Origin: JANYLB01 sp963837715
GTDB lineage: Bacteria > Actinomycetota > Acidimicrobiia > IMCC26256 > JANYLB01
Direction of reading: 5' to 3'
DNA length: 64,000 nt
Assembly: GCA_963837715.1 (NCBI GenBank)
Contig: CAWIOF010000002.1
Location: forward strand, 992,001-1,056,000
Shown: positions 8,408 to 17,699 of the stretch, in pieces
Layout of the letters: the number at the start of each line of letters is the position of its first letter
Numbering within the stretch: position 1 is the first letter of the stretch
The notes under the pieces: generated by a model
What the model saw: only the letters and a program-made list of their open reading frames with translations
Told to the model about the DNA's origin: nothing
The model's database searches: none
Program-made: the position numbers and the translations under genes

Positions 8408-9027
8408 GCACAGCGGAGTCGGGCACCGAATCGAAGCGGGCGATCGAGGCGGTGGTGCTCGCAGCACTCGAGCCGATCGAGCCCGGCGTGCTCGCGCAGC
8501 TGGTCGAGATCCCCGTCGAGGAGGTCGAGCGGCTCGCCGCCGAGCTCGCGGCGGAGTACGAGCAGGAACAGCGTGGGTTCGTCCTGGCCCGTGTCGCGGG
8601 TGGCTACCGGTACCAGACCCACCCCGATCTCGCGCCCTACGTCGAGCGCTTCGTGCTCGAGGGCCAGCACGCACGGTTGTCGGGCCCGTCACTCGAGACG
8701 CTGGCGATCGTCGCGTACAAGCAACCGGTGTCGCGGGCCCAGCTCGCGGCGATCCGGGGGGTCAACGTCGAGTCGACGCTCAACACGTTGATCCAGCGGG
8801 GCTACGTCGAGGAGGCCGGCACCGACTCCGGTCCTGGCCAGGCGATCCTCTACGGAACGACCCGGTCGTTCCTCGAACGGCTCGGTCTCGACTCGCTCTC
8901 CGATCTCCCGTCGCTCGTCGACTTCGTGCCCGATGCCTCGGTGGTCGAGGCGCTCGAGCGGGGTCTGTACCTGCGCGACGAACCGGAACCCGCTGAGGTG
9001 TCCGGGGCCGACGCTCCGAACGAGTGA
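8404..9027 (+). CDS. scpB: Segregation and condensation protein B
   Basis: Partner of ScpA; dimers of two winged-helix domains bind the kleisin. The 207-residue length is typical. Hallmarks are the first winged helix (AIEAVVLAALEPIEPGVLAQL), GGYRYQTHPDLAPYVERF, and the second domain with LSGPSLETLAIVAYKQPVSR and GVNVESTLNTLIQRGYVEEAG. GTG at 8404 overlaps the scpA stop, and the stop overlaps the start of the pseudouridine synthase by 4 bases, so all three are probably translated together. Confidence 0.95.
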   Translation: MSTAESGTESKRAIEAVVLAALEPIEPGVLAQLVEIPVEEVERLAAELAAEYEQEQRGFVLARVAGGYRYQTHPDLAPYVERFVLEGQHARLSGPSLETLAIVAYKQPVSRAQLAAIRGVNVESTLNTLIQRGYVEEAGTDSGPGQAILYGTTRSFLERLGLDSLSDLPSLVDFVPDASVVEALERGLYLRDEPEPAEVSGADAPNE

Positions 9028-9797
9028 GCGAAGGCGACGGCCCCGACACTCCCTTGCACACGGGCGAACGGTTGCAGAAGGTGCTCGCCCGCGCCGGGAT
9101 GGGCTCGCGGCGCACCGCGGAGAACCTGATCGCCGCAGGCCGGGTCACCGTCGACGGCGAGGTCGCGATCCTCGGCCGACGGGTCGACCCCGAGCACGAC
9201 CGCATCACGGTCGACGGCGTCCCCGTGTCGGCGTCGGGTGAGATCGTCACCTACCTCTTGAACAAGCCGCCGGGGGTGGTGAGCACCGCGTCGGACCCGC
9301 AGGGCCGCCCGACGGTGGTGCAACTCGTCCCCGACGAGCCACGCGTGTTCCCAGTCGGTCGGCTCGACTTCGACACCGAGGGCCTCCTCGTGCTCACCAA
9401 CGACGGCGAGCTCGCGCAGCGGCTCACCCATCCGAGCCACGGGGTCGAGAAGGCGTACCTCGCCGAGGTCGACGGCGTGCCCACCCGGGCCACGCTCCGT
9501 CGGTTGCGGGAGGGCATCGCCCTCGACGACGGCCCCACCGCGCCGGCCGAGGTCAACCTGGTGCAGTCGCGGGCCGACACCGCCGCGGTGGAGATCGTGA
9601 TCCACGAGGGCCGCAACCGACAGGTCCGCCGCATGCTCGACGCCGTGGGGCATCCCGTCCGTCGCCTGGTCCGCACCCGGATCGCGGCGCTCGCCGACCC
9701 CGGGCTCGCGCCGGGCGCGTGGCGGCCCCTCGCCCACGACGAGATCCGCGCGTTGTACGTCGCGTCCGAGAAGGCCGATCCGCAAGGGCTCCGGTAG
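9024..9797 (+). CDS. rluB: RsuA/RluB-family rRNA pseudouridine synthase
   Basis: Isomerises a uridine of ribosomal RNA to pseudouridine; 257 residues. The N-terminal S4 RNA-binding domain is GERLQKVLARAGMGSRR followed by RVTVDGEVAILG. The catalytic domain has the Asp motif GRLDFDTEGLLVLTNDG (the first Asp is catalytic) and the later IHEGRNRQVRRMLDAVGHPV. Position next to scpAB matches the widespread scpA-scpB-rluB order, which favours RluB (23S helix 80) over RsuA, though the target base is inferred. GTG at 9024. Confidence 0.92.
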   Translation: MSEGDGPDTPLHTGERLQKVLARAGMGSRRTAENLIAAGRVTVDGEVAILGRRVDPEHDRITVDGVPVSASGEIVTYLLNKPPGVVSTASDPQGRPTVVQLVPDEPRVFPVGRLDFDTEGLLVLTNDGELAQRLTHPSHGVEKAYLAEVDGVPTRATLRRLREGIALDDGPTAPAEVNLVQSRADTAAVEIVIHEGRNRQVRRMLDAVGHPVRRLVRTRIAALADPGLAPGAWRPLAHDEIRALYVASEKADPQGLR

Positions 9798-9808
9798 GGT
9801 CCGAAGCC

Positions 9809-10171
9809 GTGAGACTCGTGGCGCTCCGGGGCGCGATCACCTGCGACGACAACACGAAGGAGCAGATCGACTCGCGCACGCAGCGTCTCGTGGCCGAGAT
9901 GCTGGAACGCAACGCGGTCGACAAGGAAGACCTGGTGAGCATCATCTTCACCGCCACCGACGATCTCACCGCGGAGTTCCCGGCGACCGCGGCCCGGGCC
10001 CTCGGACTCGGCGACGTCCCCTTGCTCTGCGCCCGCGAGCTGGGGATCAGCCACGGGATGCCCCGCTGCGTGCGGGTGATGATGCACCTCTACACCGAGC
10101 GCACCCGCGCCGAGATGCACCACGTGTACCTCGAAGGGGCCCGGGCGCTGCGCGACGACCTCCCGGAGTGA
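9809..10171 (+). CDS. aroH: Chorismate mutase, AroH type
   Basis: Converts chorismate to prephenate, the branch point to Tyr and Phe. The 120-residue protein belongs to the trimeric alpha/beta-barrel AroH class: RLVALRGAITCDDNTKEQI carries the active-site Arg, and DLVSIIFTATDDLTAEFPA, VPLLCARELGI and PRCVRVMMHLYT line the site. The GTG at 9809 gives the family N-terminus. It is 16 bases ahead of tyrA, whose enzyme uses its product, and inside the scpA to plsC operon. Confidence 0.93.
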   Translation: MRLVALRGAITCDDNTKEQIDSRTQRLVAEMLERNAVDKEDLVSIIFTATDDLTAEFPATAARALGLGDVPLLCARELGISHGMPRCVRVMMHLYTERTRAEMHHVYLEGARALRDDLPE

Positions 10172-10187
10172 GTGGGCCGGAGTAGGG

Positions 10188-11280
10188 ATGCCGAAGATCG
10201 CGTTGGTCGGGACCGGCCTCATCGGTGGCTCCATCGGACTCGCGCTCACGCGCGCGGGCGTCGAGGTGGTCGGGTACGACCGGGATGCCGGCGCGCGCCG
10301 AACGCGCCCGCGCGCTCGGGGCGACCAGCGCGGTCGCGCCGTCGCTCGCCGACGCGGTGGAGGGCGTCGACGCTGTGGTCGTGGCGGTGCCGGTGTCGGC
10401 CGTCGCCGATCTGGTGATCGAGGCCCTGGCGCTCGGCGCACCCGCCGTGACCGACGTCGGGTCGGTGAAGGCGCCGGTCGTCGCGGCGGTGCAGGCCGGG
10501 CGACCGGCGGAGGCGCACCGGTTCGTCGGCGGCCACCCGATGGCCGGTTCGGAGCAGGACGATCTCGACGGCGCCGACCCCGACCTGTTCGCGGGTGCGA
10601 TGTGGGTCCTCACGCCGACCGAGGTGACCGATCCGGAGGCCTTCGCGACGATCCGGACGCTCGTCGCCCAGACCGGCGCCGAGATCGTCGCGATCGCACC
10701 CGACCATCACGACGCGCTCGTGGCGGTCGTGAGCCACGTCCCCCAGCTCGCCGCCACCACGCTGATGGACGTCGCCGCCAACAGCGGTGAGGAACACTCG
10801 ACGCTCCTGCGCCTCGCCGCGGGCGGATTCCGCGACATGACCAGGATCGCCGCCGGGCACCCCGGCATCTGGCCCGACATCTGCGTCGCGAACCGCAAGG
10901 CGATCGTTGCCGCGCTCGACGACTACCGCGCCGCCCTCGACGACGTGCGCGCGCTCGTCGACACGAGCGACCGGGCCGGCCTCCTCGCCCTGCTCGAACG
11001 CGCCCGCACCGCGCGCCGGAGCCTGCCGGTGGGTACGTCGCGGTCGGGCGAGACGCTCGTCGAGCTGCGGGTGCCGGTTCCCGACCGCCCCGGCCCGGTC
11101 GCCGAGGTGACCACGCTGGCCGCTGAGCTCGGCGTCAACATCGCCGACCTCGAGATCGCCCACTCGATGGAAGGTCCGAAGGGTGTGCTCGTCATGATCG
11201 TCTCCGAAGCCGGGGTCGAGCGGTTCGAAGCCGGGCTGGTCGCGCTCGGCTACCACCCGTCGTGGAGCGCGATCGCATGA
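10188..11280 (+). CDS. tyrA: Prephenate dehydrogenase, frame broken by one extra base
   Basis: Oxidative decarboxylation of prephenate to 4-hydroxyphenylpyruvate for tyrosine synthesis. The first frame gives the NAD-binding start MPKIALVGTGLIGGSIGLAL up to GYDRDAG. The rest lies one base further on: AERARALGATSAVAP, VVAVPVSAVADL, GGHPMAGSEQDDLDGADP, the catalytic-site helix VSHVPQLAATTLMDV and a C-terminal ACT domain (LRVPVPDRPGPVAEVTTLA) expected to sense tyrosine. Deleting one base from the GC run at about 10290-10299 joins them into one 363-residue enzyme. A break in such a core gene is more likely a sequence error than real loss. ATG at 10188 has GGAGTAGGG just upstream. Confidence 0.88.
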
Positions 11281-12576
11281 GCGCGTCGACGGGTGCCGAG
11301 TTCGAGATCTCCGGTGGGGTGCCGCTGCGGGGGAGCATCCGGCTCCCGGGCTGCAAGGGCATCTCGCACCGCGCCCTCGTGTTCGCGGCCGTCGCCGACG
11401 GCACCAGTCGCATCACCAACCTCGCTCCGGGCGACGACGTCGGCCGCACCGCGGCTGCGCTCGCTGCGCTTGGCGTGTCGAGCACACGCCCGTCGGGAGT
11501 GGTGGAGATCTCCGGCGCCGGGTTCGAAGGGATCCGGGAACCCGACGACGTCGTCGACTGCGGGAACTCGGGGACGACGCTGCGCTTCCTCACCGGGTTG
11601 CTGGCCGGCGTGCCGCACCTCGCGGTGCTCACCGGCGACGCGTCCCTCCGGAGCCGGCCGATGGGTCGGGTCGTCCGACCCCTCGCGGGCGCTCGGTGCC
11701 CTCATCGACGGTGCCGCCGAAGCCGGTCGCGCGCCCCTCACCGTGCGGGGCGGCGGCCTGGTGGGCGAGCGAGTCGAGCTCGAAGTCGCGAGCGGACAGG
11801 TGAAGACGGCTCTCGTGCTCGCGGGCCTTCAGGCCGGCGGCGTGACCGAGATCGTGGAGCCCGAACCGAGTCGCGACCACACCGAGCGGATGCTCGGTGC
11901 ACTCGGCGCACCCCTCGAACGGGTCGATGCCCGAACGCTGCGGGTCCGTGCGGGCGTGCCGTCGTCGTTCGAGGTCGAGGTCCCCGGTGATCCGTCGTCG
12001 GCTGCGTTCTTCGTGGTCGCGGCCACCATCGTGGCCGGTTCGTCGATCGTGCTCGAGGGGGTCAGCCTGAATCCCGGGCGGATCGGCTACCTCGACGTGC
12101 TCCGGGAGATGGGCGCGCGGATCGAGGCGACGGTCACCGGCGAGGTGCTCGGGGAGCCGTTCGGCGACATCCGTGTCGAGGCCGCTCCGCTGCACGGGAC
12201 CGTGATCACGAGTCGGGAGGCGATCGTCGACGAGCTCCCGGTGCTCGCCGTCGCGGCCGCGTTCGCCGAGGGCGTCACGGAGATCCGCGGTGCCGCCGAG
12301 CTCGCCGTGAAGGAGAGCAACCGGATCACCACGCTGCAGGAGGAGCTGTCGCACCTCGGCGTCGCGGTGGAGGCACGCGCCGACGGGCTCCAGATCCACG
12401 GGACGAGCCCGAAGGGCGCGGCGATGACGAGCCATGGCGACCACCGCATCGCGATGGCCGCCGCCGTCGCCGGCGCAGGTGCGCAGGGCGCGTCGGTCGT
12501 CGCCGGGTGGGACGCCGTCGCCGTGTCGTATCCCGGCTTCGCCGAAGACCTGACCCAGCTCCGGAGTGGTGGATGA
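11277..12576 (+). CDS. aroA: EPSP synthase (AroA), frame broken by one extra base
   Basis: Transfers enolpyruvate from PEP to shikimate 3-phosphate. The N-terminal half has LPGCKGISHRALVFAAVADG and the conserved DCGNSGTTLRFLTGLLAG. At about 11687-11689 (a GGG run) the frame shifts, and the second half continues as ALGALIDGAAEAGRAPLTV, then SGQVKTALVLAGLQAGG, VPGDPSSAAFFVVAATI, AVKESNRITTLQEEL and SHGDHRIAMAAAVAG, all family signatures. One G removed gives a single protein of about 432 residues. Note SGQVKTA, where SSQ(F/Y)xSA is usual, and GCKG where E. coli has GSKS; both PEP-site loops differ from the glyphosate-sensitive class. ATG overlaps the tyrA stop by 4 bases. Confidence 0.88.
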
Positions 12577-13244
12577 GCGAGACGAGAGTGGTGGCGATCG
12601 ACGGGCCCTCGGGTTCGGGGAAGTCGACGGTGGCGCGCGGAGTCGGAGAGGCGCTCGGACTGCGGGTGCTCGACACGGGCGCCATGTACCGCGCGGTCAC
12701 GGTCGCGGCCCTCGACGCGGGGATCGATCTCACCGACGGCGAGCTCGTCGCGGCGGTCGCCGCGAACCTGCACATGGAGCTCGAGGGCTCCGTTGTCGTC
12801 GATGGTCGCGACGTGAGCGCCGAGATCCGCACGCCGCGCGTGACCGCGTCGGTGTCGACGGTCTCGGCCCACCCGGCCGTGCGCAGCGAGCTCGTCGCCC
12901 GACAGCGGGAGTGGGTCGCGACGCACGACGGTGGCGTCGTCGAGGGTCGTGACATCGGCACCGTGGTGTTCCCCGCGGCACCGGTCAAGGTGTACCTCGA
13001 AGCGAGCGCGGCCGAACGGGCCCGGCGGCGCCAACTCGACGAAGCTGCAGCCGATCGCGAAGTGGAGGTCGACACGGTGCGCGACTCCCTCGCCCGCCGC
13101 GACGCACTCGACTCGGGCCGAACGGCGTCACCCCTGCGGGCCGCCGACGACGCGATCGTCATCGACGCCACCCACCGCTCGGTCGACGAGATCGTCGCCG
13201 AGATCGTCGACCGGTTCCGGGCCGCCACGGAGGACCGTCCATGA
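12573..13244 (+). CDS. cmk: Cytidylate kinase
   Basis: Phosphorylates CMP and dCMP; 223 residues. The P-loop is IDGPSGSGKSTVARG at residue 9 onwards. The substrate region has LDTGAMYRAVT and VEGRDIGTVVFP, and the lid has RARRRQLDEAAADREVE. The ATG overlaps the aroA stop (ATGA), and its own stop overlaps the plsC start by 4 bases. The aroA-cmk pairing is common in bacteria. Confidence 0.94.
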   Translation: MSETRVVAIDGPSGSGKSTVARGVGEALGLRVLDTGAMYRAVTVAALDAGIDLTDGELVAAVAANLHMELEGSVVVDGRDVSAEIRTPRVTASVSTVSAHPAVRSELVARQREWVATHDGGVVEGRDIGTVVFPAAPVKVYLEASAAERARRRQLDEAAADREVEVDTVRDSLARRDALDSGRTASPLRAADDAIVIDATHRSVDEIVAEIVDRFRAATEDRP

Positions 13245-13879
13245 GCGCGCTCGCCTCCAAGGCCTTCTACCAGCTCGCGCGGGTCATCCTCGTGGGCGGA
13301 TGCTTCGTGCTCTTCCGGATGAAGGTCGCCAACACCGAGGTCGTGCCGCCGTCGGGCGCGTACGTGGTGGTGCCCACCCACCGCTCGATCCTCGACACCT
13401 TCATCGCCGCGTCGGTCACCCGCCGCCGCGTCCGGTTCATGGGCAAGCAGGAACTGTGGGCGAACGCGGCGGTGTCGTGGTTGCTGACCACCCTCGGGGG
13501 CTTCCCGGTGGATCGCGGCGCGGGCAGTGGAGCGGTGAAAGCGGCCTTGCAGGTGCTCGCAGGGGGCGAGCCGGTGGTGGTCTTCCCGGAGGGGACCCGC
13601 CGGCACGGCGATCGGATCGAGGACCTGCAGGAGGGCGCGGCCTATCTGGCCGTGAAGCGGAAGATCCCGTTGCTGCCGGTCGGCATCGCCGGTACCGAGG
13701 AGATCCTCGCCTCCGGTCGGGCGATCCCGCGGTTCAAGAAGGTCGCGGTGATGATCGGCGAACCGATCTTCCCGCGTCCGACGGCCAAGGCCGTCGACCG
13801 GGCCGAGGTCACCCGCCTCACCGAGGAGCTCGAGCAGTCGCTCCAGGCCCTGTTCGACGAGGCCAACCGCCGGATCTGA
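13241..13879 (+). CDS. plsC: 1-acyl-sn-glycerol-3-phosphate acyltransferase
   Basis: Adds the second acyl chain to lysophosphatidate at the membrane; 212 residues. Motif I HxxxxD is VPTHRSILDTFIAA, motif II FMGKQELW, motif III VFPEGTRRHGD and motif IV LLPVGIAGTEEIL. One N-terminal hydrophobic helix (QLARVILVGGCFVLFRM) would anchor it. ATG at 13241 overlaps cmk. It ends the plus-strand operon begun by scpA, and the converging ispH gene stops 27 bases beyond. Confidence 0.9.
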   Translation: MSALASKAFYQLARVILVGGCFVLFRMKVANTEVVPPSGAYVVVPTHRSILDTFIAASVTRRRVRFMGKQELWANAAVSWLLTTLGGFPVDRGAGSGAVKAALQVLAGGEPVVVFPEGTRRHGDRIEDLQEGAAYLAVKRKIPLLPVGIAGTEEILASGRAIPRFKKVAVMIGEPIFPRPTAKAVDRAEVTRLTEELEQSLQALFDEANRRI

Positions 13880-13906
13880 TCGTCGGGCCGGAGGATCGTC
13901 GCGCGG

Positions 13907-14977
13907 TCAGGCGCGATGGGCGAGACCCTCGAGCGCGTCCGACGCCGCCACCGCTCGGTCGCCCGAGAACGACCCGCCCCGGCTCCGGGCGGCCGCGGGG
14001 TCGCCGCCGAGGGTCAGCGCGACGAGTGCGTCGATCGCCGGCATCAGCTCCCGAAGCTCGCGCGGCGGCGGGAAGTACTCGTCCTCTTCGGTGACGCGGA
14101 CAAGCTCGACTCCTCGACTCGGCGCGAGCTTGTCGATCACGGCGGTCACGACGTCGTCGGGGGCACTCGCCCCGGCGGTGACACCCACCACCCGAGCGCC
14201 CCCGAGGGAACCCAGGTCGAGGTCGTCGGGTCCGTCGATGCGATGCACGATCGGGCAGCCGGCCGTCCGCGCGACCTCGGCGAGCGCGAGCGTGTTCGAC
14301 GAGTTCGCGCTGCCGATCACCACGACGGCGTCGGCCCGGTCGGCGATCACCGACAACGCGGCCTGGCGGTTGGTGGTGGCGAAGCAGAGGTCGTTGCGCG
14401 ATGCCGTCCAGAGCGCGGGGAAGCGCTCGCGGGCGTCGTCCATCACGCCCTGCCAGTCGTGGAGCGCCAACGTGGTCTGCGCGAGGAGCGCGACCTTCTC
14501 GGGGTCGGCGACCTGCGCCGCGGCGGCGTCGAGTCCGTCGGTGCCGTCGACGAGCTTGATCGCGTCGGGTGCCTCGGCCAGCGTGCCCTCGGCTTCGTCG
14601 TGACCGGCGTGGCCCACGTAGAGGATCGTGTAGCCCTTGTCGGCGCGGGTGCGGGCCTCGTGGTGGACCTTGGTCACGAGAGGGCACACCGCGTCGACCA
14701 CGAAGCGCTGCTGCTCCCGGGCCTCCGCGACGACGTCGGGCGCGGAACCGTGGGCCGAGAGCATGAGCGGGGCCCCTTCGGGTACGTCGGCGACGTCGTC
14801 GACGAAGATGACCCCGAGGGCCTTGAACCGGTCGACCACGAGTCGGTTGTGGACGATCTCGTGGTAGCAGTACACCGGCGGTTCGAAGACGCGCACCATC
14901 CAGCTCAGTGCCTTGATGGCCATCTCGACGCCGGCGCAGAAGCCGCGGGGTTCTGCGAGGAGGACCTGCTCGATCAC
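13907..14977 (-). CDS. ispH: 4-hydroxy-3-methylbut-2-enyl diphosphate reductase
   Basis: Last enzyme of the MEP isoprenoid pathway, a 4Fe-4S protein giving IPP and DMAPP. The three cluster cysteines are in EPRGFCAGVEMAI, VVDAVCPLVTKVH and ASRNDLCFATTNRQ. HEIVHN and SAHGSAPDV supply active-site His and Ser. SANSSNTLALAEVA and GVTAGASAPDD complete the signature. The C-terminal 50 residues after LVALTLGG form a low-complexity tail. The GTG at 14977 (MIEQVLLAEPRG) matches family starts, with GGATAGG just upstream; an ATG at 14998 would add seven residues. It is divergent from the MFS gene. Confidence 0.94.
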   Translation of the reverse strand: MIEQVLLAEPRGFCAGVEMAIKALSWMVRVFEPPVYCYHEIVHNRLVVDRFKALGVIFVDDVADVPEGAPLMLSAHGSAPDVVAEAREQQRFVVDAVCPLVTKVHHEARTRADKGYTILYVGHAGHDEAEGTLAEAPDAIKLVDGTDGLDAAAAQVADPEKVALLAQTTLALHDWQGVMDDARERFPALWTASRNDLCFATTNRQAALSVIADRADAVVVIGSANSSNTLALAEVARTAGCPIVHRIDGPDDLDLGSLGGARVVGVTAGASAPDDVVTAVIDKLAPSRGVELVRVTEEDEYFPPPRELRELMPAIDALVALTLGGDPAAARSRGGSFSGDRAVAASDALEGLAHRA

Positions 14978-15035
14978 GCACCTATCCTGACGGGCCATCA
15001 GGCTCCACGCCACGCGGGCCGATACCCGTACTGCC

Positions 15036-16289
15036 GTGTACCCCTCCCTCCGCACGCCCACCTCGGAAGACGCGCCCACGCCACCCCGGCGCGGGTGGTT
15101 CCGCGTGGGCAGCAACGTCTACGCGATCGGGATGACCAGCCTCCTGACCGACGTCTCGTCGGAGATGGTCAACGCCATCCTGCCGATCTACCTGGTCTTC
15201 CAGCTGAACCTCACCCCGCTGGAGTTCGGGATCGTCAACGGCATCTACGCCGGGATCGCCGGGATCGCCCGCATCTGGGGCGGCCTCATCTCCGATCGGC
15301 GCCACAGATACAAGGAGGTCGCGGGCGCGGGCTACGCACTGTCGACGTTCTGCAAGCTCGGACTCGTCGCGGCCGGGAACGCCGTCGTGCCCGCGAGCGG
15401 GGTGCTCTTCCTCGACCGGGTGGGGAAGGGGATCCGCACCGCACCCCGCGACGCACTCATCTCGCTCAGCGTCGTGAAGGCCCGCCTCGGCGAGGCGTTC
15501 GGGGTGCACCGGACCCTCGACACCACGGGGGCGCTGCTCGGGCCGATCGTCGCCTTCTGGGTGCTCGACACCGCCCCCCGTGCCTACGACGCCGTGTTCG
15601 TGATCAGCTTCCTGTTCGGGATGCTGGGCCTCGGAGTGCTGGTCTTCTTCGTCCGCAATCGCACTCCGGCGGCCGCACCCCGCTACCGTCCCCATGTCGC
15701 ACTGCGCACGGCGCTCGGTCTCCTGCGCCAGCCCAGGGTCCGGGCCGTGATGACCGCCGCGGTGCTGCTCGCGCTGTTCACCATCGGCGACGCCTTCGTC
15801 TACCTCACGTTCCAGCACACGACCGACTTCACCACGAAGTACTTCCCCCTGCTCTACGTCGGGACCGCCTTGATCTACCTCCTGCTCGCCGTACCGATCG
15901 GTCGCCTCGCCGACCGGATCGGTCGCGGCCGGGTGTTCGTCGCCGGCCAACTCTTCCTGGTGGGCGCCTACGGGTTGCTGCTGCTCGACAACCCCGGTCC
16001 GGCGGCACTCGTCGCGATCCTCGCCCTGCTCGGCACCTACTACGCCGCGACCGACGGGGTGCTCATGGCCCTCGCGAGCGCGATCCTCCCCGAGGATCTG
16101 CGGACCAGCGGCATCGCGTTGCTCACCACAGGGATCGCCGTGGCCCAGCTCTTCGCTTCGATCGCGTTCGGAGCGATGTGGGGATGGATCGGTCCGCAAC
16201 AGGCGGTGCTCGTGTTCACGATCGGGCTGGTCGTCACGACCGCGCTCTCGGCCGCGCTGCTGGCCGCGAACCGTGAGTTGACGGTATGA
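15036..16289 (+). CDS. Major facilitator superfamily transporter
   Basis: A 417-residue membrane transporter with about twelve hydrophobic segments. TM1 begins SNVYAIGMTSLLTDVSSEM, a signature of an MFS group often annotated as putative drug or sugar efflux proteins. The loop 2-3 motif A variant is IWGGLISDRRHRYKEVAGAG, and a second one is GRLADRIGRGRVFVAG. No substrate can be assigned. GTG at 15036 is the longest reasonable start; the cytoplasmic N-terminus is proline-rich. The stop overlaps the DUF512 start by 4 bases. Confidence 0.82.
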   Translation: MYPSLRTPTSEDAPTPPRRGWFRVGSNVYAIGMTSLLTDVSSEMVNAILPIYLVFQLNLTPLEFGIVNGIYAGIAGIARIWGGLISDRRHRYKEVAGAGYALSTFCKLGLVAAGNAVVPASGVLFLDRVGKGIRTAPRDALISLSVVKARLGEAFGVHRTLDTTGALLGPIVAFWVLDTAPRAYDAVFVISFLFGMLGLGVLVFFVRNRTPAAAPRYRPHVALRTALGLLRQPRVRAVMTAAVLLALFTIGDAFVYLTFQHTTDFTTKYFPLLYVGTALIYLLLAVPIGRLADRIGRGRVFVAGQLFLVGAYGLLLLDNPGPAALVAILALLGTYYAATDGVLMALASAILPEDLRTSGIALLTTGIAVAQLFASIAFGAMWGWIGPQQAVLVFTIGLVVTTALSAALLAANRELTV

Positions 16290-17686
16290 CCACGTCGGGC
16301 GCGACCAAGCCGGCCCGGGTCGTCGCGGTCGCGGCCGGGTCGCCGGCCGCGCGCGCCGGCGTGGTGGTCGGCGACGAGTTGCTGGCCGTCAACGGCGAGG
16401 CCGTGCGCGACGTGATCCGGTACCAGGTCCAGGCCGACGAACCGTTCGTCGAGCTCGAGATCGGGCGTGGGGGACTCGAGCAGATCTGCACGGTGGAGAA
16501 GACGGCGGGGGAGCCCCTCGGCCTCGAGCTCGATGCGGCGGTGTTCGACCGCGTGCGCACGTGCGACAACCACTGCCCGTTCTGCTTCATCTACCAACTG
16601 CCGAAGGGGATGCGGAAGAGCCTGTACCTGAAGGACGACGACTATCGTCTCTCCTTCCTCTACGGGAACTTCACCACCCTCACGCGCTTCACCGAGGCCG
16701 ATCTCGAACGGGTCGTGACCGAGCGGCTCGGTCCGCTGTACGTGAGCATCCACGCCACCGATCCCGACGTGAGGACCCACCTGCTCCGCAACCGCCGTGG
16801 CGCCACCAGTCTGCGGTGGCTGGCCGAGTTGCTCGATGCCGGCACCGAGGTGCACGGCCAGGTGGTCGTGTGTCCGGGGGTGAACGACGGCGCGGTGCTC
16901 GACGACACGATGCTCGGGATCCTCGACCGGTTCCCGCAACTGGCGACGGTCGGTGTGGTCCCGCTCGGAGTGAGCGCGCACAGCAACGAAGCCGAGATGC
17001 GCCCACACACCGTGACCGAGGCCGGCGCGGTCGTCGACTGCGTCGAGCGCTGGCAGCAGCGGTACGCGGCTGCGCTGGGCCGGAGGCTCGTGTACGCCGG
17101 CGACGAGTACTACCTCCTCGCCGAGCGAGCGTTCCCGGAGCCGGCCGCGTACGACGACTTCCCGCAGCACGAGAACGGGATCGGCATGGCGCGCACCTTC
17201 GAGGCCGAGGTGGCCCGGGCGCTCGCCGGCGACGACACCGCCGGGACCCGTCCCAAGGCCGGGTTCTTCGCCTGGGTCGACGGCGTCCGCCCCGACGGCT
17301 ACCGCGTCCCCACGTCCTCACCGGTGACGCTGCGGACGGGATCGGGGCGACCGGGTCCCGGTCCGATCACCATCCTGACGGGCGAGTACGGCGCCCGGGT
17401 GCTCGAGCCGCTGATCCCGGCCTTCTCGGCCCACGCGGGCGTGCCGGTGCGGCTGCACCCGGTCGTGAACCGGTTCTTCGGCGGCAACATCGCGGTGACC
17501 GGCCTCCTCACCGGTGCCGACGTCGCCGACGCGCTCGTCGAGATCCCGACGGGCGAACGGGTCCTGCTCCCCGATGTCGTCCTCTCCCAAGGTCGGTTCC
17601 TCGACGGCACCACGATCGACGACCTGCCCCGAACCGTCGATCTCGTCGCCACCGACGGCGCATCCCTCGTCGCGGCCCTTCGGTGA
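16286..17686 (+). CDS. DUF512-family radical SAM protein with N-terminal PDZ domain
   Basis: A 466-residue protein of the TIGR03279 group. Residues 10-75 form a PDZ-like fold (AAGSPAARAGVVVGDELLAVNG). Next comes a radical-SAM core with the cluster motif C-x3-C-x2-C in RTCDNHCPFCFIYQLPKGM, then LYGNFTTLTRFTEADLERV and the conserved PLYVSIHATDPDVR. The C-terminal DUF512 domain includes RRLVYAGDEYYLLAER, NGIGMARTFEAEV and NRFFGGNIAVTGLLTG. The biochemical role is unknown. The gene is regularly found beside der, as here (13 bases apart), which hints at ribosome or RNA work, but that is inference. Confidence 0.88.
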   Translation: MTTSGATKPARVVAVAAGSPAARAGVVVGDELLAVNGEAVRDVIRYQVQADEPFVELEIGRGGLEQICTVEKTAGEPLGLELDAAVFDRVRTCDNHCPFCFIYQLPKGMRKSLYLKDDDYRLSFLYGNFTTLTRFTEADLERVVTERLGPLYVSIHATDPDVRTHLLRNRRGATSLRWLAELLDAGTEVHGQVVVCPGVNDGAVLDDTMLGILDRFPQLATVGVVPLGVSAHSNEAEMRPHTVTEAGAVVDCVERWQQRYAAALGRRLVYAGDEYYLLAERAFPEPAAYDDFPQHENGIGMARTFEAEVARALAGDDTAGTRPKAGFFAWVDGVRPDGYRVPTSSPVTLRTGSGRPGPGPITILTGEYGARVLEPLIPAFSAHAGVPVRLHPVVNRFFGGNIAVTGLLTGADVADALVEIPTGERVLLPDVVLSQGRFLDGTTIDDLPRTVDLVATDGASLVAALR

Positions 17687-17699
17687 GAGGATCGACCCC

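Noticed and set aside
13916..16276. A 786-codon plus-strand open frame across ispH and the MFS gene
   Set aside because: Antisense to ispH and out of frame with the transporter. Both real genes have full family signatures; this frame has none.
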